DNA of 34,454 bases from Bacteroidales bacterium (GTDB taxonomy: Bacteria > Bacteroidota > Bacteroidia > Bacteroidales > UBA932). A program made the translations under genes and the position numbers. The notes under the pieces are model-generated. The model worked only from the letters and a program-made list of their open reading frames with translations. It was not told where the DNA came from and did no database searches. The stretch lies in the NCBI GenBank assembly GCA_017558775.1, contig JAFYTP010000117.1:1-34454 (forward strand). The letters are read 5' to 3'. This document shows positions 16,025 through 23,217 of this stretch, in pieces. Numbering within the stretch: position 1 is the first letter of the stretch; each line of letters starts with the position of its first letter.

Positions 16025-17254
16025 CTACATTTTTCCTTGTTCTCCTAAGTTGCTGTCCTTGAAGCCCAGGAAGTACAGGACACCGTCCAGGCCGATGGTG
16101 CTGAGGGACTGCTTGGCGTTCGCCACCACCCTCGGTTTTGCATGGAAAGCGATGCCGAGACCGGCCTCAGAGAGCATCGGGAGGTCATTGGCACCGTCGC
16201 CCACGGCGATGGTCTGCGCAAGGTTCACATGCTCGGTCTGGGCGATGAGTTTCAGCAGGTCCGCCTTCCGGCGGCCATCGACAATCTCGCCCACATAGCG
16301 TCCGGTGAGTTTTCCATCCTCGCTGATTTCGAGCTCATTGGCATAGACATAATCGATGCCGAAGCGCTTGCGCAGGTATTCCCCGAAGTAAGTGAAACCG
16401 CCGCTGAGGATGGCAATCTTGTAGCCATAGGTCTTGAGGACCGACATCAACCGGTCCGCACCCTCGGTGATGGGCAGATGTTCGGCGATATCCTGCATCA
16501 CGCTCACATCCAAGCCTTTAAGAAGGGCGACGCGACGCGTGAAACTCTCTTTGAAGTCGATTTCCCCGCGCATCGCGGACTCCGTGATGGCCCGGACCTG
16601 GTCCCCGACGCCGTTGCGCTCGGCCAGTTCGTCGATGCACTCGGTCTGGATGAGGGTGGAGTCCATATCGAAGCAGATGAGGCGACGCATCCGGCGGTAC
16701 ATATCGTCATGCTGGAAGGAGAAGTCGATGCCCATCTCAGCGGAGAGATGCATCAGGTCCTTCTGCAAAGCTTTCTTATCCTTGGGCACACCGCGGAGGG
16801 AGAACTCGATGCAGGAACGGACGTTCCGCTCGGGATGGACGATGCTCAGGCGGCCGGTGAGCCGCTTGATGGAGTCGATGTCCAAACCTTGCTGGGCCAC
16901 GATCTTCGCCGCGGCCTCGATCTGCGCGGCGGACAGGCTGCGGCCGATGACGGTGAGGATGTAGCGCGTCCGGCCCTGCCGCCCGGCCCATTCCTCGTAT
17001 TCGTCATCGGGAATCGGCTCGAAACCGATCTGCACGCCCAGTTCCGTCGTCTTGAACAGGAGATCCTTCATCACCTGTCCGGAATACCGCTCGTCAATCC
17101 GGAAGAGGATGCCCAGCGACAGGGAGGAATGGATGTCGGCCTGGCCGATATCCAGCACCTGTGCGTCGTGTCGGGCCAGGATTTCCATGAAGGCGGCGGT
17201 GAGTCCGATCCGGTCCTTGCCGGTGATGCGGACGAGTATCTGTTCGTATGCCAT
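16025..17254 (-). CDS. serB: Phosphoserine phosphatase SerB with N-terminal ACT domains
   Basis: A 409-residue enzyme for the last step of serine synthesis. Two ACT-like regulatory modules come first (EQILVRITGKDRIGLTAAF at residue 4 onward; RYILTVIGRSLSAAQIEAAA near residue 98). The HAD phosphatase domain follows with DMDST (nucleophile Asp196, Asp198), the cap region containing TECIDELAERNGVGDQV, ILSGGFTYF and GDGANDLPML. The double-ACT layout is typical of Bacteroidetes and actinobacterial SerB. The ATG at 17254 is chosen because the upstream 47 open codons cross the promoter strip. The start lies 8 nt after a TACTTTTG box. The porin gene follows after 3 nt. Confidence 0.93.
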   Translation of the reverse strand: MAYEQILVRITGKDRIGLTAAFMEILARHDAQVLDIGQADIHSSLSLGILFRIDERYSGQVMKDLLFKTTELGVQIGFEPIPDDEYEEWAGRQGRTRYILTVIGRSLSAAQIEAAAKIVAQQGLDIDSIKRLTGRLSIVHPERNVRSCIEFSLRGVPKDKKALQKDLMHLSAEMGIDFSFQHDDMYRRMRRLICFDMDSTLIQTECIDELAERNGVGDQVRAITESAMRGEIDFKESFTRRVALLKGLDVSVMQDIAEHLPITEGADRLMSVLKTYGYKIAILSGGFTYFGEYLRKRFGIDYVYANELEISEDGKLTGRYVGEIVDGRRKADLLKLIAQTEHVNLAQTIAVGDGANDLPMLSEAGLGIAFHAKPRVVANAKQSLSTIGLDGVLYFLGFKDSNLGEQGKM

Positions 17255-17262
17255 AGCAATCA

Positions 17263-17300
17263 CAAAAGTACGTAATTTTACGGGATAATTGCTACATTTG
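17263..17300. promoter_or_regulatory. Divergent serB / gltS promoters with a 22-bp gap
   Basis: TACTTTTG on the minus strand (17270-17263) and TACATTTG on the plus strand (17293-17300) face apart with exactly 22 bp between them. Each ends 8 nt before its start codon (17254 and 17309). Neither has a TTTG at -33. The same 22-bp arrangement occurs at 20679-20716 and 28330-28367. Confidence 0.65.
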
Positions 17301-17308
17301 TCTCCCGA

Positions 17309-18538
17309 ATGACGCATGTAGTTGCCCTGGATCTGTATCAAAGCGCTGGAGTAGGCGTTCTCGCCCTGCTCCTGGGCTTTTTCTTCACCCGCCACATTCC
17401 CTTCCTGAAACGCTTCTGCATCCCGGCTCCCGTATCGGGCGGTCTGGTGGTCTCGCTTTTCACCCTGGGCCTATATGCCCTCGGTGTGGAATGCTCTTTC
17501 GACGGAACCGTCAAAGACCTGTGCATGATGGTCTTTTTCACCGCCGTGGGTTTTCAGTGCGATATGAAGATGCTGCGGCAGGGCGGCCGGCCGCTTCTCA
17601 AGATGATCCTGCTGGTCGCCGTTCTCATTATCGCGCAAAACTTTGTCTCTGTGGGAATTGCGAAGGGAATGGGCCTCAGCCCGCTTTTGGGTATGGCCGC
17701 CGGCTCCATTCCGATGAGCGGCGGGCACGGTACTTCCGGTGGTTTTGCACCGCTGCTCGAGGAAATGGGCCTTTCCGGCGCCACATCCATCACCATAGCG
17801 GCAGCAACCTTCGGCCTTGTCGCCGGCTCCCTTCTCGGCGGCCCCTTGGGAGAATTTCTGATCCGTCGACGGAAACTGTCCGGGGAATCCTCCTCCGATG
17901 ACGTCCTGACGGGCATCGAGGCCAGTGCGGCTTCCGAGACGGCCCGTTCGGAGTATGCCCATTCCGACGAAAGTTCCTTCAGGGGCTATACGATAGCCGT
18001 CTGCCAGCTCATCCTCGCCATGGCACTCGGCGCCTGCGTGAGCGCGCTGCTGAAGCGCACCGGCATCACCTTCCCGACCTATTTCGGCTCGCTGATCGCC
18101 GCCGCTTTTCTCCGCAACACCGTGGGCGCTGTCCGGAAATGGTCCGGCATCCTGAACTTGAAAAAGATTGTTGCGATCGGGGATATCTGCCTGTCCCTTT
18201 TCCTCGGCATGGCAATGTCCACGCTTCGGCTTTGGGAACTCGCCTCGATGGCCCTTCCGCTGTCGATTATCCTCATCACCCAGGTGGCATTTATGGCCTT
18301 GTATGCCGGTCTGGTCGCTTTCCCCGTGCTGGGGAAGGATTATGACAGTGCCGTGTTGGTGAGCGGTTTATGCGGATTCGGCCTAGGAGCGACGCCCAAC
18401 GCGATGGCGAACATGTCCGCCGTCTGTTTCAAATACCGGTATACGGCCAAACCCTTCATCATCGTTCCCATCATCGGGGCGATGTTCGTGGATTTGATCA
18501 ATACGGCCGTGATTACGGTGTTCCTGAACTTGATTTAG
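17309..18538 (+). CDS. gltS: Sodium/glutamate symporter GltS
   Basis: A 409-residue integral membrane protein with about ten helices in two halves. Family signatures are FLKRFCIPAPVSGGLVVSL near residue 30, SIPMSGGHGTSGGFAPLLEEMG in the first re-entrant region, and the mirrored CGFGLGATPNAMANM in the second half. It imports glutamate with Na+. A Ser/Glu-rich soluble loop (about residues 190-227) separates the halves. The ATG at 17309 is 8 nt after the -7 box, predicting a leaderless mRNA. Its stop overlaps the stop of the convergent CBM9-like gene by three bases (TTAG). Confidence 0.92.
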   Translation: MTHVVALDLYQSAGVGVLALLLGFFFTRHIPFLKRFCIPAPVSGGLVVSLFTLGLYALGVECSFDGTVKDLCMMVFFTAVGFQCDMKMLRQGGRPLLKMILLVAVLIIAQNFVSVGIAKGMGLSPLLGMAAGSIPMSGGHGTSGGFAPLLEEMGLSGATSITIAAATFGLVAGSLLGGPLGEFLIRRRKLSGESSSDDVLTGIEASAASETARSEYAHSDESSFRGYTIAVCQLILAMALGACVSALLKRTGITFPTYFGSLIAAAFLRNTVGAVRKWSGILNLKKIVAIGDICLSLFLGMAMSTLRLWELASMALPLSIILITQVAFMALYAGLVAFPVLGKDYDSAVLVSGLCGFGLGATPNAMANMSAVCFKYRYTAKPFIIVPIIGAMFVDLINTAVITVFLNLI

Positions 18539-19287
18539 AAGGATTTGCTTCCGACCGGGGCGTCGATGAAGTTCAGATAGCCCCAGTTTTCGGGCATGTG
18601 CATGTTCACCTCGCCGGTGGGGTTCCAGACCCAGTTCTCTTCGGGGCCTTCCTTGACAAGCCACTCCACGCGGGAGAAATTAATCCGCCAGGGATTGTGT
18701 GTCTTGGGATTGTCGAAGCCGAAGGTGAGGGATTCGAAGGGGATAGCCCATTCCACGGTCCAACCCTTGTCCGCGCGCTTGGCGCTGTTGATTTTCCCGT
18801 CCACATGGACCTTCAGCCGGATATCCTTGCAGTCCCAGGGCATGAAGAAGTTGCCGCCGACATTGTAGGGCTTGTCCATGATGAGGTCCATCAGGGTGCC
18901 GAAGGCGTTGCACTCGAACTCGAAATAGAACTTGCCGTCGCCGTCCGGGTCGATGAAGACCTCGAAGTCGTTGTCCTTGTAGATGATGGCGTCGCGCTCT
19001 GTGAGGGAGGCCGTGACGTCGTCCTCCTCGATGATGCCGGCGATGTACAGGAAGTCATCGTCCCAGAGCATCTTCATATAAGTCTGCTTGGTGGGGGCGG
19101 GCTGGAAGTCCACGCCGCGGATATCGACAAAAGCCTCCGACAGGGGCGCCGCCTTCCAGTCGGCCTCGGTGAGTTTCCCGTCGACCTTGATCCTGCCGGT
19201 GGTGCGGTAGCAATCATAGGAGCGATGCTCCTGGGCCGCCGCGGTCAGGCAGGTCAGGAGGAGGGCCAATGACAGGATCTTGCACAT
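18535..19287 (-). CDS. Secreted CBM9-like (carbohydrate-binding family 9) protein
   Basis: A 250-residue protein with a signal peptide (residues 1-19, cut near TAAAQ). It contains one CBM9/DOMON-like beta-sandwich: IKVDGKLTEADWKAAPLSE, MLWDDDFLYIAGIIEEDDV, NDFEVFIDPDGDG.FYFEFE, WTVEWAIPFESL and WRINFSRVEW, the usual order in carbohydrate-binding family 9-like proteins of Bacteroidetes. There is no catalytic domain, so it is a free-standing binding protein for glycans or another ligand. Its ATG shares one base with the TAA of trkA, implying translational coupling to a potassium-channel gene, which is odd for a secreted glycan binder. Confidence 0.8.
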   Translation of the reverse strand: MCKILSLALLLTCLTAAAQEHRSYDCYRTTGRIKVDGKLTEADWKAAPLSEAFVDIRGVDFQPAPTKQTYMKMLWDDDFLYIAGIIEEDDVTASLTERDAIIYKDNDFEVFIDPDGDGKFYFEFECNAFGTLMDLIMDKPYNVGGNFFMPWDCKDIRLKVHVDGKINSAKRADKGWTVEWAIPFESLTFGFDNPKTHNPWRINFSRVEWLVKEGPEENWVWNPTGEVNMHMPENWGYLNFIDAPVGSKSF

Positions 19288-20654
19288 TACTTGAAGAATT
19301 TGTCGACCTCTTTCACCGTCTCGGGCAGGGCGAAGACGGCCACGCGGTCGTAAGGCTCGATGCGGGTGTCACCCACGGCGATGAAGGATTCGCTGCCGCG
19401 GATGACGCCGCCGAGGATGGCGTTGCGCGGGAAGTCGATGTCCTTGAGGGCGCCCCGGGTGATCTTGGAGTCGGGAGCGGCCGTGTATTCCAGCACCTCG
19501 GCGTCCGTGCCGCTCATGTAGCGCACGAAACGCACCTTGTCGGAGAGGGTGAACTTGAAGATACGGCCCGCCGTGATGAGTTTCTTGTTGATGACCACAT
19601 CGACACCCATATCCTCCGCAAGTCGCACATATTCAAGGTTTTCCACCTGCGCGACGGTGCGGGTGACGCCGAATTTCTTCGCGACAACGCAGGCGAGGAT
19701 GTTCGCCTCGTCATTGCCGGTCACGGACACGAGGGCGTCGTAGTCCCGGATGCCTTCCTCCACGAGGAAGTCGGAGTTCCGTGCGTCGCCGTTCGCGACC
19801 ATCACGTCAGAGGGCAGCTTCTCGGTGAGCGCGCGGCAGCGGTTCTTGTCGATGTCGATGATCTTCACCGCGTCCAGCTGCTGCCGGGCGAGCTGGGCCG
19901 CCACCATCTCGCCGATCTCGCTGCCGCCGAGGATCATCACCTTGTCCACCTCGATGTTGTCCTTGCCGAGGAACTTCAGGATGGCGGGGATGCCCTCGCG
20001 CTTGGCGATGATGTACAGGTGGTCGTTATAGACGAACCGGGTGTCGAACTTCGGGATGATGGTCTCGCCCTTGCGGGCGATGGCGATGATACGCAGCTGG
20101 GCCTGGGCCGATGCCGCCGTCATCGCCGCCGTGAATTCGGCGACCGTCATGTCCAGGATGGGGGAGTCGTCGTCCAGGCGGAACACCACCAGCTGGAGCT
20201 TGCCGCGGGCGAAATCCATCGAGTCCGTGGACGCGGTGTGCTTGAGCATGTCGATGATTTCGTCGCTGGCGATCTTCTCCGGATAGAAGAGCATGTCGAT
20301 GCCCATGTCCTTGAACATGAGCTTGTTTTCCGGAAGGAGGTAGGCCTCGTCGTCGATACGGGCGATGACGCGCTTGGAACCGAGCTTCTTCGCCAGCAGG
20401 GCGCTGACGATGTTCACGGTCTGGGTGGTGGTGGGGTTGACCGCGATGAAGAGGTCCGCCTTGTGGCAGCCGGCCTCCTTGAGGACCGTGATGGAGGAGG
20501 GGTCGCCGAGGACGGTGACGACGTCGGCCACGGCGGTCAGCCGCTGCAGGCGGACTTCATTGTCGTCGATGACGGTGATGTCCCCGCCTTCGTGGCTGAG
20601 CATCTTCGCGAGGTGGGATCCCACCTGCCCGGCTCCTTCGATGATGATCTTCAT
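19287..20654 (-). CDS. trkA: Trk potassium-uptake regulatory subunit TrkA
   Basis: A 455-residue cytosolic NAD-binding protein that gates a TrkH/TrkG K+ channel. It has two RCK modules: the first opens with MKIIIEGAGQVGSHLAKML and the second with KVMILGGSEIGEMVAAQLA near residue 225, each followed by a TrkA-C domain. The GSEIGE loop in the second half replaces a canonical GxGxxG, as in many two-module TrkA proteins. No trkH is next to it, so the channel lies outside this window. A TATCTTTG box (20686-20679) ends 24 nt before the ATG at 20654. The CBM9-like gene is coupled downstream. Confidence 0.92.
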   Translation of the reverse strand: MKIIIEGAGQVGSHLAKMLSHEGGDITVIDDNEVRLQRLTAVADVVTVLGDPSSITVLKEAGCHKADLFIAVNPTTTQTVNIVSALLAKKLGSKRVIARIDDEAYLLPENKLMFKDMGIDMLFYPEKIASDEIIDMLKHTASTDSMDFARGKLQLVVFRLDDDSPILDMTVAEFTAAMTAASAQAQLRIIAIARKGETIIPKFDTRFVYNDHLYIIAKREGIPAILKFLGKDNIEVDKVMILGGSEIGEMVAAQLARQQLDAVKIIDIDKNRCRALTEKLPSDVMVANGDARNSDFLVEEGIRDYDALVSVTGNDEANILACVVAKKFGVTRTVAQVENLEYVRLAEDMGVDVVINKKLITAGRIFKFTLSDKVRFVRYMSGTDAEVLEYTAAPDSKITRGALKDIDFPRNAILGGVIRGSESFIAVGDTRIEPYDRVAVFALPETVKEVDKFFK

Positions 20655-20674
20655 ACGATAGTCCTTAAATAACT

Positions 20675-20716
20675 TTCACAAAGATAAACAATTTTGTGAA
20701 GAATTAATTATATTTG
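20675..20716. promoter_or_regulatory. Divergent trkA / M48 promoters with an 8-bp dyad
   Basis: TATCTTTG (20686-20679, minus) and TATATTTG (20709-20716, plus) are separated by exactly 22 bp. TTCACAAA (20675-20682) and TTTGTGAA (20693-20700) form a perfect 8-bp inverted repeat with 10 bp between them, overlapping the trkA box. The repeat is a possible operator; part of it is the box itself. Confidence 0.6.
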
Positions 20717-20723
20717 CGGTATC

Positions 20724-21506
20724 ATGAAACGTCTTCTAGCCTTTGCAGCAGGCGTGCTGATGCTCGCCTCCTGCTCCGAAACCTTCAATGCGACCCGCGC
20801 CCTCCAGGGCGGTATGATGGCCGCGCAGGCGCTTACCCTGAGCGACGAACAAGTCCAAAACTATGTGCACCAGTACATCACCCAGCTCGATGCCCAGAGC
20901 AAGGTGCTGCCTGAATCCAACGCTTACACCAAACGCCTCCGCAACCTGACGAAGGGTCTGGTGGATGTCGAGGGAGTTCCCCTGAACTTCAAGGTTTACC
21001 AGGAAGACCAGGTCAACGCCTTCGCCTGCGCCGACGGCAGCGTCCGCGTGTACACCGGCATCATGGACGTGATGACGGACAACGAACTGCTGGGCGTGAT
21101 CGGCCACGAGATCGGTCACGTCGCCCTCAAGCACACCAAGAAGGAAATGCGGACCTCGATGCTCACGAGCGCGGCCCTGGAAGGCCTCGCCTCCACGAGC
21201 AACACGATGGCTACCCTGACTGATTCCCAGCTCGGCGCCATCGGCAACGCGGTCCTGAACGCCCAGTACTCCAAGAAGCAGGAGAGCCAGGCCGACGACT
21301 ACGGCTATGAGTTCCTCAAGCATTCGGGCCGCAACCCGTGGGGTATGGCGATGTCCTTCGAGAAGCTGAAGGCGGTCTCCGGCGGATCCGGATCCCAGGC
21401 TTCCTCCGTCCAGAAGCTGTTCTCCTCCCATCCCGACACGGACACCCGCATCCAGCGGATGAGCGAGCGGGCCACGGCGGAGGGCTATCCGCGTCCGGCT
21501 AAATAA
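20724..21506 (+). CDS. M48-family metalloprotease lipoprotein (LoiP/YcaL-like)
   Basis: A 260-residue zinc protease. MKRLLAFAAGVLMLASC is a lipoprotein signal with Cys17. The catalytic HEIGH motif is at residues 128-132 and the third zinc ligand Glu187 lies in ESQADDYG (ExxxD). This is the compact, membrane-anchored periplasmic form of M48, related to LoiP, YcaL and BepA without the TPR part, implicated in outer-membrane protein quality control. The signal peptide fixes the ATG at 20724, only 7 nt after the TATATTTG box. The 3' end overlaps the convergent GT2 gene by 8 nt. Confidence 0.92.
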   Translation: MKRLLAFAAGVLMLASCSETFNATRALQGGMMAAQALTLSDEQVQNYVHQYITQLDAQSKVLPESNAYTKRLRNLTKGLVDVEGVPLNFKVYQEDQVNAFACADGSVRVYTGIMDVMTDNELLGVIGHEIGHVALKHTKKEMRTSMLTSAALEGLASTSNTMATLTDSQLGAIGNAVLNAQYSKKQESQADDYGYEFLKHSGRNPWGMAMSFEKLKAVSGGSGSQASSVQKLFSSHPDTDTRIQRMSERATAEGYPRPAK

Positions 21507-22539
21507 AATTGATTTTCCGTCCCGCAAGGGCTCGGGGCACCATCCACTTGGGATACCAACCGTGGATGGTTGCCTCTTTCTGCTGGGAGGCCACCTCATC
21601 CGGGGTGGCCTTTCTGCGTAGTTTCCAGTACTCCGCGTGCGCGCGGACTACGGCCTTGTAGGACCCCCATTTCTTGTTGATGAGATAGCTGACGGCGGAG
21701 AGGCCGTCCAGCACCATGCGCGTGAGAATGCGCCGACGGGCCTTGCCCAGGGCGCCTTCCACGCTGTATCCCTGCGTCCGGAAGGTCTTGGCCAGATTGT
21801 TCTCCAGCAGCAGGAGGTTGTTGCGGTAATTGAACTGCAGTTTCTTGGGGGAGTCGTTCGGCAGGGTGCCGCCGCCGATGTGATAGACGTAGGATTGCGG
21901 CACGACCGTCACCCGGTAGCCGGCGAGCTGGAGCCGCCAGCACAGGTCGATTTCCTCCATGTGGGCGAAGAAGCGCTCGTCCAGGCCGCCGAGTTTCTTC
22001 CAAAGCCGGCTCCGGACCATCAGGCAGGCGCCCGATACCCAGAAGACATCGGCAGGGGAGTTATACTGGCCGTGATCCTTTTCCACGATGGACATCATCC
22101 GGCCCCGGCAGAAGGGATAGCCGAACTTGTCCAGCAGGCCTCCCGCCGCGCCGGCGTACTCAAAGGCGCTCCGGTCGTAATAGGACAGGAGCTTGGGGCC
22201 GCAGGCGCCGCATTTGGGATGGGTGTCCATCCATTCCACGAGGGGCTTCAGCCAGTCCGGGGAAACCTCGATGTCGGAGTTGATGAGGACGAAATATTCG
22301 GCCTCCACCTGCTTCAGGGCGCGGTTGTACCCGCCCGTGAAACCATAGTTTTTGTCGAGGGGAATCCGGCGGACTTGCGGGAATTCCCGCTCAAGCATTT
22401 CCATGGAGCCGTCGTTAGAAGCGCTGTCCGCGACGATGACTTCCGCATCCATCCCTTCCGTGGACGCAATCAGCCCCGGAAGGAACTCGTGCAGGTAGTT
22501 CTTCGTGTTCCAGTTCAGTATGACGACGGCCGTCTTCAT
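21499..22539 (-). CDS. Glycosyltransferase family 2 (rhamnosyltransferase-like)
   Basis: A 346-residue GT-A enzyme. It opens with MKTAVVILNWNTKNYLHEFL. The nucleotide-sugar and metal region VLINSDIEVSPDWLKPL is near residue 90, GACLMVRSRLWKKLGGLDERF follows, and the ED acid motif sits in HMEEIDLCWRLQLAGY. This is the WbbL-like layout of enzymes adding rhamnose or another sugar to surface glycans. The C-terminal ~80 residues are basic and may touch the membrane. The start codon directly follows the TAG of the SlyD-like gene, making it the last gene of a six-gene run, although its function is unrelated to its neighbours. Confidence 0.88.
   Translation of the reverse strand: MKTAVVILNWNTKNYLHEFLPGLIASTEGMDAEVIVADSASNDGSMEMLEREFPQVRRIPLDKNYGFTGGYNRALKQVEAEYFVLINSDIEVSPDWLKPLVEWMDTHPKCGACGPKLLSYYDRSAFEYAGAAGGLLDKFGYPFCRGRMMSIVEKDHGQYNSPADVFWVSGACLMVRSRLWKKLGGLDERFFAHMEEIDLCWRLQLAGYRVTVVPQSYVYHIGGGTLPNDSPKKLQFNYRNNLLLLENNLAKTFRTQGYSVEGALGKARRRILTRMVLDGLSAVSYLINKKWGSYKAVVRAHAEYWKLRRKATPDEVASQQKEATIHGWYPKWMVPRALAGRKINFI
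21588..21613 (+). terminator. GC-rich hairpin after the M48 gene, inside the opposing GT2 gene
   Basis: AGGCCACC (21588-21595), 8-nt loop, GGTGGCCT (21604-21611), then TT: a perfect 8-bp stem with a short T-tract, 81 nt past the M48 stop. A smaller stem CAACC/GGTTG (21557-21561 and 21568-21572) followed by CCTCTTT precedes it. Both lie within the coding end of the minus-strand GT2 gene. They could end plus-strand transcription. Confidence 0.4.
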
Positions 22540-23217
22540 CTATTCTTCTTCGTGGTGGCAGTGCCCGTGACCGCAGCACTCGCCGTCTTTATGGTCATGG
22601 TCTCCATGGCCACAGCATTCGCCATCCTTGTGATCATGGTCTCCGTGTCCACAGCACTCACCGTCCTTGTGGTCGTGGTGTCCGTGGCAGTTGCCCTTTC
22701 CCTTGCCGTGGCAGCAGTGGTGCTCCTCCGGCGGGAGGAATTCCCCGTGGAGGCCTTCCGTGAGCTCTTTCTCGGTCGCGTCGCGGACGGAGACCACCTT
22801 GCCGGAGAAGTTCAGGACCTTGCCGGCCATGGGATGGTTGAAGTCCATGGTTACGCCTTCCTCCTTCACTTCCAGGACGGTGGCGTTGACGATGCTGCCG
22901 TCGGAACCTACCATCGGCAGGATCCGGCCCACCTGCATCAGGTCCTCGCGCAGTTCGCCCTTGATGGTGAAGGCGCTCTTGGGCAGGAGGATCCGGCGCT
23001 TTTCATCATAGGGGCCGTAGCCGTCTTCCGGCTGGACCGTGAAGGCGAAGAGGGCGCCCTCTTCGAGGCCTTCCACGGCCTCCTCGAACTTGGGGATAAG
23101 CATATGCATGCCCTGGATGTAATCCAAGGGCTGTTCTTCATTGGCGCTGTCCACCAGCTGGCCGTCCACAGTGAGATCGTAAGTCAGGACGACGACTTTA
23201 TTCTTTTCGATTTTCAT
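22540..23217 (-). CDS. slyD: SlyD-like FKBP peptidyl-prolyl isomerase with His/Cys-rich metal-binding tail
   Basis: A 225-residue protein. Residues 1-~150 form an FKBP domain with the inserted flap of SlyD (VVLTYDLTVDGQLVDSANEEQPLDYIQG, EDGYGPYDEKRRILLPKSAF, VTMDFNHPMAGKVLNFSGKV). Residues ~166-225 are a tail made of three 13-residue units (GDHDHKDGECCGH) within a wider His/Cys/Asp-rich stretch. SlyD proteins fold proline-limited chains and pass nickel to hydrogenase or urease; this tail should bind several Ni, Zn or Cu ions. Vicinal Cys pairs in every unit are unusual next to the mixed His/Cys tail of E. coli SlyD. The start overlaps the upstream pmbA stop (ATGA). Confidence 0.9.
   Translation of the reverse strand: MKIEKNKVVVLTYDLTVDGQLVDSANEEQPLDYIQGMHMLIPKFEEAVEGLEEGALFAFTVQPEDGYGPYDEKRRILLPKSAFTIKGELREDLMQVGRILPMVGSDGSIVNATVLEVKEEGVTMDFNHPMAGKVLNFSGKVVSVRDATEKELTEGLHGEFLPPEEHHCCHGKGKGNCHGHHDHKDGECCGHGDHDHKDGECCGHGDHDHKDGECCGHGHCHHEEE
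22571..22687. repeat. Three tandem 39-bp repeats coding the SlyD His/Cys tail
   Basis: Units at 22571-22609, 22610-22648 and 22649-22687 each encode 13 residues (GDHDHKDGECCGH on the minus strand). They differ mainly at third codon positions, so the protein unit is kept while the DNA has diverged. Slippage could change the copy number between strains. Confidence 0.85.

Noticed and set aside
22571-22687. CRISPR array or intergenic tandem repeat
   Set aside because: The 39-bp units have no spacers and lie in frame inside the slyD gene, coding a His/Cys tail.
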